A stretch of DNA of 7,726 bases, from assembly GCA_016762975.1 (NCBI GenBank), contig JAESUV010000207.1, positions 14,466 through 22,191 on the forward strand, written 5' to 3'. The notes beneath the pieces were generated by a model. That model was not told the origin of the DNA. It ran no database searches and saw only the letters and a list, made by a program, of their open reading frames with translations. The DNA comes from Gammaproteobacteria bacterium. GTDB lineage: Bacteria > Pseudomonadota > Gammaproteobacteria > Pseudomonadales > Pseudohongiellaceae. Position 1 is the first letter of the stretch; each line of letters begins with the position of its first letter. Positions 1 to 7,726 of this stretch are shown here, piece by piece. The position numbers were made by a program, and so were the translations under genes.

Positions 1-150
1 CAGGCATTCGCACCAGTATCTTCGCGTATCGCACACCTGGTAGTAATCGATGTATTAGCAACTGGGGTCGCTAGGCACCGCAAGCCTTTGCTGAAGGATC
101 ATCTGAAGAAATTGCAGAAGAGCCAGCGCGCTCTTCGTGATATTAATTAG
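1..150 (+). CDS. MurR/RpiR-family (HexR-like) transcriptional regulator, C-terminal fragment
   Basis: This is an open frame from the first base to a TAG at 148-150, giving 49 residues; the N-terminal HTH and most of the sugar-binding domain lie outside the window. The peptide contains SSRIAHLVVIDVLATGVA followed by a basic helix (KKLQKSQRALRDIN). From memory of the family, this is the end of the SIS domain in RpiR/HexR regulators, where an SRIAxLxVIDVLATG stretch precedes a charged C-terminal helix. Such proteins bind phosphosugars and control sugar catabolism; HexR responds to KDPG. The gene is convergent with glmU, with 13 bases between the two stop codons. Family assignment is reasonably secure, but calling it HexR itself would be a guess because only the tail is visible. 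Confidence 0.72.
   Translation, partial: QAFAPVSSRIAHLVVIDVLATGVARHRKPLLKDHLKKLQKSQRALRDIN
117..136. terminator. Perfect 7-bp hairpin at the hexR-like/glmU convergence (weak terminator candidate)
   Basis: GAAGAGC (117-123) and GCTCTTC (130-136) pair perfectly around a 6-base loop. The hairpin lies inside the end of the hexR-like gene and just beyond the glmU stop on the other strand, where a transcript end is expected for both. Neither side is followed by a clean run of T, so it is not a textbook rho-independent terminator. It could instead be a 3'-end stabiliser or simply chance. Confidence 0.25.
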
Positions 151-163
151 TACTAGGTAAGCT

Positions 164-1540
164 CTATTTCTTAGTAGGTCGCTTCCAGCCTGTAATATTT
201 CTTTGTTTCCCTCTTGCGATAGCCAAACTGTCAGCAGGCACATCGCTGTTTATTGAAGAACCAGCTGCGACAAATGTATTGTCAGCAAGAGTAACTGGTG
301 CAACTAAAACGCTATTCGATCCCACGAATACGTTGTCGCCAATAATCGTCTTGTGTTTATTCACGCCATCGTAATTGCAAAATATTGTGCCAGCTCCAAT
401 ATTCACATTTTCACCGAGGACAGCGTCGCCGATGTAGGCGAGATGGCTGGCCTTCGATCCTTTTCCAATAACCGCATTCTTTGTTTCCACAAAATTTCCA
501 ATCTTCGTGTTTTCTTTCAATACAGTGCCAGGTCTAAGTCTCGCGTAAGGGCCAACGCTGGAACCCTCTCCTATTTCTGCACCATCGATATTCGAACCGG
601 GTAAAATATTGACGTTGTCAGCTATTTTACTGTCTTTGATAATTACGTTGGCACCAATCTTGACGCCATTTCCTAAGCTCACCTCTCCTTCAAATATAAC
701 GTTAATATCGATTTCTACATCACTGCCTGTGTCAATCTCACCGCGAACATCGATGCGTGATGGATCACGTAGTAAAACTCCTGCTTTAAGAAGCTGTTCT
801 GCATTATTCATTTGAAATTGCCTCTCGAGGCTAGCTAATTGCGCCTTGTCATTTACTCCCTGTACTTCCTTCTCATCATGAATAATCATAGCTGAGATGG
901 TGCATTTGTCATCAGCTGCTGCCATCGCCACGACATCGGTTAAATAGTATTCACCCTGCGCATTGTCGTTTCCCAGAGAATTCAACCACGTATTCAACTT
1001 CGCCGCTGGAATAACCATGATGCCTGTATTGATCTCTTTTATCTTTTTTTGCTTCTCGTTAGCGTCCTTTTCTTCGACGATTTCTGTTATTTCACCTGCA
1101 TCATCACGGACAATTCGGCCAAGACCTTTTGGCTTGTCAGTGATAAGAGTAAGTATGCAAAGAGTGTTTCCGCTCGCTTGTTGTATCAATTTACTCAGAG
1201 TAGAAAAATTGGTAAGCGGTACATCGCCATACAATACAAGCACTAGCTTTTCTGGCTTTGTGGTATCGATTCTCGGCATGGCTTGCATGACAGCATGTCC
1301 CGTACCAAGCTGCTTATCTTGTAAGGCCCACTGCAATTCTTCATCTGAGCTGAACTGAGTTTTGATCTGTTCCGCCCCGTATCCCACGACAATATGGATC
1401 TGATCAGACTCTAATTTACGCGCCGCACCGAGCACGTGACCGAGCATAGAATCTCCGCCGATCTTATGTAATACCTTGGGAATGTTTGAATTCATTCTTG
1501 TGCCACGACCCGCTGCAAGAATGACGATATCCAAATTCAT
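164..1540 (-). CDS. glmU: Bifunctional UDP-N-acetylglucosamine pyrophosphorylase / glucosamine-1-phosphate N-acetyltransferase
   Basis: GlmU acetylates glucosamine-1-phosphate with acetyl-CoA, then transfers UMP from UTP to give UDP-GlcNAc, the cytoplasmic precursor of peptidoglycan and LPS. The N-terminal uridylyltransferase half has the nucleotide-binding signature LAAGRGTRM (residues 8-16), K22 in PKVLH, QLGTGH (77-82), the metal-binding aspartate D106 in YGDVP, and N230 in GVN. The C-terminal half is a left-handed beta-helix of hexapeptide repeats (about 255-440). It carries ARLRPG (333-338), K354, H366 (the position of the E. coli catalytic histidine), Y369, CNYDG (388-392) and K395. It ends in the GWKRP tail typical of the family. 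Length is 458 residues against 456 in E. coli. The ATG at 1540 is preferred over an in-frame GTG 24 bases upstream because it yields the family N-terminus and the GTG has no Shine-Dalgarno sequence; the ATG itself has only a weak AGTGGA. The gene sits behind the atp terminator. Confidence 0.97.
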   Translation of the reverse strand: MNLDIVILAAGRGTRMNSNIPKVLHKIGGDSMLGHVLGAARKLESDQIHIVVGYGAEQIKTQFSSDEELQWALQDKQLGTGHAVMQAMPRIDTTKPEKLVLVLYGDVPLTNFSTLSKLIQQASGNTLCILTLITDKPKGLGRIVRDDAGEITEIVEEKDANEKQKKIKEINTGIMVIPAAKLNTWLNSLGNDNAQGEYYLTDVVAMAAADDKCTISAMIIHDEKEVQGVNDKAQLASLERQFQMNNAEQLLKAGVLLRDPSRIDVRGEIDTGSDVEIDINVIFEGEVSLGNGVKIGANVIIKDSKIADNVNILPGSNIDGAEIGEGSSVGPYARLRPGTVLKENTKIGNFVETKNAVIGKGSKASHLAYIGDAVLGENVNIGAGTIFCNYDGVNKHKTIIGDNVFVGSNSVLVAPVTLADNTFVAAGSSINSDVPADSLAIARGKQRNITGWKRPTKK

Positions 1541-1631
1541 ATTTAATCCACTTATAGGAACCACTTTGGGTGAAAACTAATTTGGATGAGTCTGCTGTGA
1601 AAGACAGTGCGTCCAAGCCAAAAGAATAGCA

Positions 1632-1661
1632 AAAAAAAAGGTAGCTCATGCCACCTTTTTA
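1632..1661 (-). terminator. Rho-independent terminator of the atp operon
   Basis: Read on the minus strand, the sequence AAAAAGGTGGC - ATGA - GCTACCTTTTT forms an 11-bp stem with one G-U wobble and a 4-base loop. The T run on the 3' side is nine long. The stem begins 29 bases after the atpC stop and lies 91 bases before the glmU start. The A run on the opposite side makes it partly symmetric, but the plus strand has only five T and an A-C mismatch in the stem, so the minus direction is favoured. It should end most atp transcripts before glmU. Confidence 0.85.
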
Positions 1662-1690
1662 GGTTTTCATCCTACTATATTGGCTAGCAG

Positions 1691-2104
1691 CTATTTCCTG
1701 AGCTTACGCAAAGCCCGTAACTGAGCCGCTGCCTCAGCGAGTTGAGCGGCAGCAATCGAGTAATCGAATTCCGCACCCTGATTCGCTATAGCCTTCTCCG
1801 CATCTTCAATTGCTTGCTGCGCCGCCGCTTCATCTAAGTCGTCGGCTCTAAGCGCGGTATCGCTCAATAGAGTAACTACACCACGCTGCACTTCCAGAAA
1901 TCCACCAGACACATAGTAGATTTCTTCTTCGCCGCTCTGCAGGATTAATTTAACCGGACCTGGTATTAAAGCGGTCAACAAGGGTGCGTGCCCTGGCGCA
2001 ATACCAAGGTCTCCAAGAGATCCTGCAGCAACAACCATCTCGACTAGACCAGAGAAGATGCTCTTCTCGGCGCTTACGATGTCACAATGCATTGTCATAG
2101 CCAT
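1691..2104 (-). CDS. atpC: F1F0 ATP synthase subunit epsilon
   Basis: Epsilon is the central-stalk subunit that sits with gamma on the c-ring and inhibits ATP hydrolysis through its mobile C-terminal helices. The 137-residue product is near the E. coli length. It shows the beta-sandwich domain with [13 protein letters not shown] (about 10-22), [16 protein letters not shown] (about 31-46) and VSGGFLEVQ, then an alanine-rich two-helix C-terminal domain (about 88-137) ending ALRKLRK. The ATG at 2104 gives MAMT, the same start as the E. coli protein; a second in-frame ATG two codons later is possible but less likely. The ribosome site is only a modest GAG, and a perfect hairpin lies just upstream. 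It is the last gene before the operon terminator and is separated from atpD by 47 bases. Confidence 0.97.
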   Translation of the reverse strand: MAMTMHCDIVSAEKSIFSGLVEMVVAAGSLGDLGIAPGHAPLLTALIPGPVKLILQSGEEEIYYVSGGFLEVQRGVVTLLSDTALRADDLDEAAAQQAIEDAEKAIANQGAEFDYSIAAAQLAEAAAQLRALRKLRK

Positions 2105-2120
2105 ATCTAATTACTCGTTC

Positions 2121-2143
2121 TTGTCCTTAGAGATCAAGGACAA
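2121..2143 (-). promoter_or_regulatory. Intercistronic hairpin between atpD and atpC
   Basis: TTGTCCTT (2121-2128) and AAGGACAA (2136-2143) are perfect inverted repeats around a 7-base loop. They lie in the 47-base gap between atpD and atpC. In the atp mRNA the stem ends 16 bases before the atpC ATG, so it abuts the ribosome-binding region. There is no following T run, so it is not a terminator. Reduced initiation on atpC, or a processing or stability element, is an inference from its position only. Confidence 0.5.
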
Positions 2144-2151
2144 AGGGACAA

Positions 2152-3564
<1,413 letters not shown>

Positions 3565-3627
3565 TTAATTTTTTATCTAAACTTTCTGTTAATGACGCAG
3601 AGTGTCAGCGCCGCTAATTGCTGTTAC

Positions 3628-4488
3628 TTATACTGCCGCAGCTCCGCCAGCTATCTCAGATAGCTCTTGGGTAATTGCCGCCTGTCGAGCCTTGTTATAA
3701 ATCAACTCTAAGTCATCAATGATATCGCCTGCGTTATCAGTTGCGCTCTTCATGGCAACCATTCGTGCGGCTTGCTCACAAGCATTATTCTCAACTACCG
3801 CCTGAAAAACTTGTGATTCGATATATCTTAATAACAAACCATCGAGCAATTCTTTCGCATCCGGCTCATACAAGTAATCCCAATGATGTTGCATGTCTTC
3901 ATCTTCTGAAGGAAGCAATGGTAAGAGCTGTTCGATAGTCGGCTGCTGCGTCATAGTGTTAATAAAAGTATTACTAACAATCATCAACTGATCAATTTCG
4001 TTGCTGTCGAATTTCTCCAGCATCACCCGAACAGAACCAATTACATCAGCTACTTTCGGTGCATCGCCTATGCTATCAACTGCAGCAACTACATTGCCGC
4101 CGTAGTTGTTAAAGAAACGTGCAGCCTTCTTACCAATCACACAAAAGTCGATCTCGACACCGCTGTCGTTGAACTCTTTCATTGATGATACGGCAGCTTT
4201 AAATACATTGATGTTTAGGCCGCCGCACAGCCCTCGATCTGATGAAACAATAATGTAACCAACACGCTTTACATCCCGCGTATCGAAATACGTGTGTCTG
4301 TATTCCGGCGTTGCATTCGCTATATGGCCGATCACCGAACGGATGCGATGAGCATAGGGCTTACCAAGTATCATGCGCTCTTGAGCTTTACGCATTTTAC
4401 TTGCCGCTACCATTTCCATCGCGCCGGTGAGACTCTGAGTACTCTTAATACTCGAAATCTTGGTGCGTATTTCTTTTCCGCCAGCCAT
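3628..4488 (-). CDS. atpG: F1F0 ATP synthase subunit gamma
   Basis: Gamma is the rotating central shaft whose coiled coil turns inside the alpha3beta3 head. The 286-residue product starts [18 protein letters not shown], followed by [14 protein letters not shown] (23-36), the N-terminal shaft helix. The middle Rossmann-like part has [11 protein letters not shown] (82-92). The C-terminal helix is highly conserved: [19 protein letters not shown] (237-255), then [19 protein letters not shown], the family signature. Length is as expected for proteobacteria (E. coli 287). The ATG at 4488 has an AGAGG site seven bases upstream and lies 32 bases after the atpA stop. No anomalies are seen. Confidence 0.98.
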   Translation of the reverse strand: MAGGKEIRTKISSIKSTQSLTGAMEMVAASKMRKAQERMILGKPYAHRIRSVIGHIANATPEYRHTYFDTRDVKRVGYIIVSSDRGLCGGLNINVFKAAVSSMKEFNDSGVEIDFCVIGKKAARFFNNYGGNVVAAVDSIGDAPKVADVIGSVRVMLEKFDSNEIDQLMIVSNTFINTMTQQPTIEQLLPLLPSEDEDMQHHWDYLYEPDAKELLDGLLLRYIESQVFQAVVENNACEQAARMVAMKSATDNAGDIIDDLELIYNKARQAAITQELSEIAGGAAAV

Positions 4489-4520
4489 TCTGCAGCCTCT
4501 GTATTATGTTGCCTTGCCGA

Positions 4521-6065
4521 CTACCAAGTCTGTGTGGACTTGAACTTTTCGATTGCCGCCTTGAACTGAGCGCCGATATCATCGTTGTAGTCGCCGGTAT
4601 CGTTGATCTGTTTTATCAGGTCGGCATGCTCGCTGTTCATGTAAGAAAGCAGCGCCGCTTCGAAGTCCAATACCTTGTTCAGCTCGATGTCTACCAGATA
4701 ACCTTCGTTTGCCGCGTAAATAGAGATACCCATCTCCGCTACCGACATTGGCGAGTACTGCTTCTGCTTCATTAATTCTGTCACTCGCTGACCGTGCTCT
4801 AGCTGTGCTCGGGTCGCATCATCAAGGTCGGAGGCGAAGGCCGCGAAGGCGGCCAATTCACGGTATTGAGCTAGTGCGATACGTATACCGCCGCCCAGCT
4901 TCTTAATAATCTTCGTTTGCGCAGCACCACCCACACGCGACACCGAAACACCCGGATTCATCGCAGGGCGAATGCCTGAGTTAAATAGGTCGGTTTCCAG
5001 GAATATCTGGCCATCTGTAATGGAAATTACGTTGGTTGGTACAAACGCCGAAACGTCACCAGCCTGAGTCTCGATTATCGGCAATGCCGTCAAAGATCCT
5101 GTCTTACCTTTCACTTCACCGTTGGTAAATTTCTCAACGTAGTTAACGTTCACTCTCGATGCGCGCTCCAAAAGACGGGCATGTAAGTAGAAAACATCAC
5201 CTGGATAGGCTTCTCGGCCTGGCGGTCTTCTCAGTAATAGGGAGATCTGTCGATAAGCCCAAGCCTGCTTGGTAAGGTCATCATAGACGATCAATGCATC
5301 TTGACCCCGGTCACGGTAGTACTCGCCCATGGTGCAGCCTGAGTAAGGCGCGATAAATTGCATCGATGCTGGATCAGATGCCGTCGCCGCTACGACGATG
5401 GTGTATTCCATGGCGCCGTGCTCTTCCAAACGCTTTACCACACTAGCTACAGATGAGGCCTTCTGGCCTATCGCTACGTAGACACACTTAACATTCTTGC
5501 CTTTCTGGTTGATGATCGCGTCGATCGCTACCGCTGTCTTTCCTACTTCGCGGTCACCAATAATCAATTCGCGCTGGCCCCTTCCGATTGGGACCATGGA
5601 GTCGATTGATTTCAACCCTGTCTGTACAGGCTCGTTAACTGACTGTCTTTCGATTACGCCCGGCGCTATTTTTTCAACCGCGTCGGTCATGGTTGTTTCA
5701 ACTGGGCCTTTGCCATCAATAGGCTTGCCTAGTGCATCAACAACGCGGCCTTCCAATTCAGGGCCAATCGGCACTTCCAAAATTCGCTTCGTACAACGAC
5801 AAGTTTGACCTTCTCTGAGCGAGAGATAGTCGCCTAAAACAATGGCGCCTACCGAGTCACGCTCAAGGTTAAGCGCCATTCCGTATACGCCACCTTCGAA
5901 CTCGATCATTTCACCGTACATCACATCAGCTAGGCCGTGGATACGAATAATGCCGTCAGCTACGCTGACGATAGTCCCTTCGTTTTTTGACTCAACAGAC
6001 ACATCGAGCTTGTCGATCCGCTGCTTAATAATGTCACTGATTTCGGATGGATTCAGTTGTTGCAT
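4521..6065 (-). CDS. atpA: F1F0 ATP synthase subunit alpha
   Basis: Alpha forms the regulatory, non-catalytic half of the alpha3beta3 head and donates the arginine finger to the catalytic sites. The 514-residue protein (E. coli 513) has an N-terminal segment that contacts delta (about 1-25), a beta-barrel to about residue 95, and the nucleotide-binding domain. That domain contains the P-loop GDREVGKT (170-177) and Walker B LIVYDD (258-263). The signature [10 protein letters not shown] (371-380) contains R377, the arginine-finger position. The helical C-terminal domain follows. The P-loop reads E-V where the usual alpha sequence is Q-T (GDRQTGKT), although the glycines, lysine and threonine are kept. 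The ATG at 6065 is preceded by AAGGA at suitable spacing. Gaps to the neighbouring genes are 25 and 32 bases. Confidence 0.99.
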   Translation of the reverse strand: MQQLNPSEISDIIKQRIDKLDVSVESKNEGTIVSVADGIIRIHGLADVMYGEMIEFEGGVYGMALNLERDSVGAIVLGDYLSLREGQTCRCTKRILEVPIGPELEGRVVDALGKPIDGKGPVETTMTDAVEKIAPGVIERQSVNEPVQTGLKSIDSMVPIGRGQRELIIGDREVGKTAVAIDAIINQKGKNVKCVYVAIGQKASSVASVVKRLEEHGAMEYTIVVAATASDPASMQFIAPYSGCTMGEYYRDRGQDALIVYDDLTKQAWAYRQISLLLRRPPGREAYPGDVFYLHARLLERASRVNVNYVEKFTNGEVKGKTGSLTALPIIETQAGDVSAFVPTNVISITDGQIFLETDLFNSGIRPAMNPGVSVSRVGGAAQTKIIKKLGGGIRIALAQYRELAAFAAFASDLDDATRAQLEHGQRVTELMKQKQYSPMSVAEMGISIYAANEGYLVDIELNKVLDFEAALLSYMNSEHADLIKQINDTGDYNDDIGAQFKAAIEKFKSTQTW

Positions 6066-6090
6066 GCTTATTTCCTTGTTCCTGACCTGC

Positions 6091-6627
6091 TCAGGAATTC
6101 ATTGATTCAGCTAATTTAGATAACTTACCGCGCACCGAGCCGTCGATGACATTGTCACCCGCTCTAATGACTGCGCCGCCGATCAAGCTTTGGTCGACTT
6201 TGGTTGCCAATATGATTTCACGCTTAAGGCGATCTTTGAGAGCTTGCGCTAGCTTGTTTGAAACCTCTGAACTAATTTCAAAAGCTGTGGTGATCTCAAC
6301 TTCGACCGACATTTCCTGTTGTGCTTTCAGTGCTTCAAACAGTGAAGAAATTTCTGGCAGCAAAACTAACCGCTTGTTTTCGGCAAGCAGGCCTACAAAG
6401 TTCTTGCCCTTCTCATCGAGTTCATCGCCGCATACACCAATGAAGGCATCGGCAATTTGGTCCGACGACAACGAGGGAGAAGACAAAACAGTGCTCACGT
6501 CTGTCTCTCCGGATACTGCTGCAGACAAGGCGATCATGTGGGACCACTTGTCTAAAGCACTATCCTCCAAGGCAGTTTCAAACGCCGCCTTGGCATAAGG
6601 TCTTGCTAATGTGATTAGTTCTGCCAC
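6091..6627 (-). CDS. atpH: F1F0 ATP synthase subunit delta
   Basis: Delta sits on top of the F1 head and ties it to the b-subunit peripheral stalk. The 178-residue product (E. coli 177) begins [17 protein letters not shown], the conserved N-terminal helical domain that binds alpha. It ends with the family signature [20 protein letters not shown] (about 150-169). The central part (60-140) is less conserved, as is usual for delta. The start is GTG at 6627, chosen because it reproduces the family N-terminus. No good Shine-Dalgarno sequence is visible: the nearest purines overlap the atpF stop, 11 bases upstream. Translation may therefore depend on coupling to atpF. Confidence 0.97.
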   Translation of the reverse strand: MAELITLARPYAKAAFETALEDSALDKWSHMIALSAAVSGETDVSTVLSSPSLSSDQIADAFIGVCGDELDEKGKNFVGLLAENKRLVLLPEISSLFEALKAQQEMSVEVEITTAFEISSEVSNKLAQALKDRLKREIILATKVDQSLIGGAVIRAGDNVIDGSVRGKLSKLAESMNS

Positions 6628-6638
6628 TGTCTAGTTTC

Positions 6639-7109
6639 TCAAAGCTCGGAAGCTAATTTGTTCAACATCTCTTCGTTGGCGGCTTGATTGATCGAGCCTT
6701 CCAGGATCTTCTCGGCACCGGCGATTGCTATCGCAGAGACCTGAGTACGCAGAACTTCCTTCGCTCTATTTACTTCCTGTTCAATATCAGCTTGAGCGCC
6801 AGCAACAATTCGCTTGGCCTCTTCTTTAGCTTTATCTTTTGCTTCGTCAACAATCTGTGAACCGCGCTTGTTAGCGAGGTCGATAATGCCAGCGGCCTCA
6901 ACCTTTGCTACCTTCAGCTGATCTGTAGACTTAGCTTGTGCCAATTCCAGATCTTTTCCGGCTCGAGTCGCTGCCTCAAGGCCATCTGCGATTTTCTGCC
7001 GACGCTCTTCCATGATATTCATGAATAGAGGCCAGACATATTTCGAACAGAACCACCAGAAAACGAAGAACGCTACCGATTGCCCGATAATAGTTAATGT
7101 AATATCCAC
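6639..7109 (-). CDS. atpF: F1F0 ATP synthase subunit b
   Basis: Subunit b forms the dimeric peripheral stalk, anchored in the membrane and running up to delta. The 156-residue length equals that of E. coli b. One N-terminal membrane helix (about 4-27) is followed by KYVWPLFMNIMEERRQKIADGL (23-44, given in part), the conserved start of the stalk. A long charged, alanine-rich coiled-coil helix runs from about 35 to 125, with the delta-contacting tail at 125-156 (GAEKILEGSI). The start is GTG at 7109, with GGGAG six bases upstream; no in-frame ATG gives a complete membrane helix. It lies 28 bases after atpE and 11 bases before atpH. Confidence 0.98.
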   Translation of the reverse strand: MDITLTIIGQSVAFFVFWWFCSKYVWPLFMNIMEERRQKIADGLEAATRAGKDLELAQAKSTDQLKVAKVEAAGIIDLANKRGSQIVDEAKDKAKEEAKRIVAGAQADIEQEVNRAKEVLRTQVSAIAIAGAEKILEGSINQAANEEMLNKLASEL

Positions 7110-7137
7110 CGCGAACTCCCGCTATTAGATGTCTATC

Positions 7138-7419
<282 letters not shown>

Positions 7420-7450
7420 TCAGATTAATCTTAATACTATGTAATGTTGT

Positions 7451-7726
<276 letters not shown>

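Noticed and set aside
963..1358. Plus-strand open frame of 131 codons opposite glmU
   Set aside because: It lies entirely antisense to the well-conserved glmU, its product resembles no family I know, and it has no Shine-Dalgarno support.
1541..1564. GTG start for glmU giving eight extra residues
   Set aside because: There is no ribosome site before the GTG, and the added residues are not part of the family N-terminus; the ATG at 1540 fits better.
6146..6598. Plus-strand open frame of 150 codons opposite atpH
   Set aside because: It is the antisense shadow of atpH; the composition is serine-rich, as expected from reverse reading of Ala/Glu/Leu codons, and there is no domain.

Overview
The window carries most of an F1Fo ATP synthase operon on the minus strand, with the peptidoglycan/LPS precursor gene glmU downstream of it. 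Read 5'->3' on the minus strand (right to left), the order is atpB (C-terminal end only), atpE, atpF, atpH, atpA, atpG, atpD, atpC, a rho-independent terminator, then glmU. This BEFHAGDC order, the AtpC start MAMT, the close match of every subunit to Escherichia/Pseudomonas-type proteins, and glmU directly after atpC all point to a gammaproteobacterium. Moderate GC and an H+-type c subunit fit a free-living, possibly aquatic, member. I cannot name a genus.

Left edge (1-150, plus strand): the last 49 codons of a MurR/RpiR-family (HexR-like) sugar-phosphate-responsive regulator, tail to tail with glmU and only 13 bases away. Positions 164-1540: glmU, encoding the bifunctional enzyme that makes UDP-GlcNAc. 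Positions 1632-1661: a strong terminator oriented to end the atp transcript. Positions 1691-7600: the atp genes, closely spaced (gaps of 11 to 81 bases), each with a recognisable start. The Fo genes (a, c, b) lie on the right and the F1 genes (delta, alpha, gamma, beta, epsilon) follow. Together they encode the membrane rotor and stator and the catalytic head that couple proton flow to ATP synthesis.

Right edge (about 7596-7726): the sequence stops being atpB about 49 codons before that gene's C-terminus. It becomes, in another frame, a piece of a GH13 alpha-amylase resembling the fungal/Taka-amylase type, with an in-frame TAG. This looks like an assembly or library chimera rather than biology, and these bases should not be attributed to the ATP synthase host without checking.

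I see no CRISPR array, mobile element, tRNA or rRNA, and no convincing undescribed system. The observations that merit a second look are the chimeric end, a perfect hairpin just before atpC, the contrast in translation signals between subunits, a variant P-loop in the alpha subunit, and the terminator that separates glmU from the atp operon.
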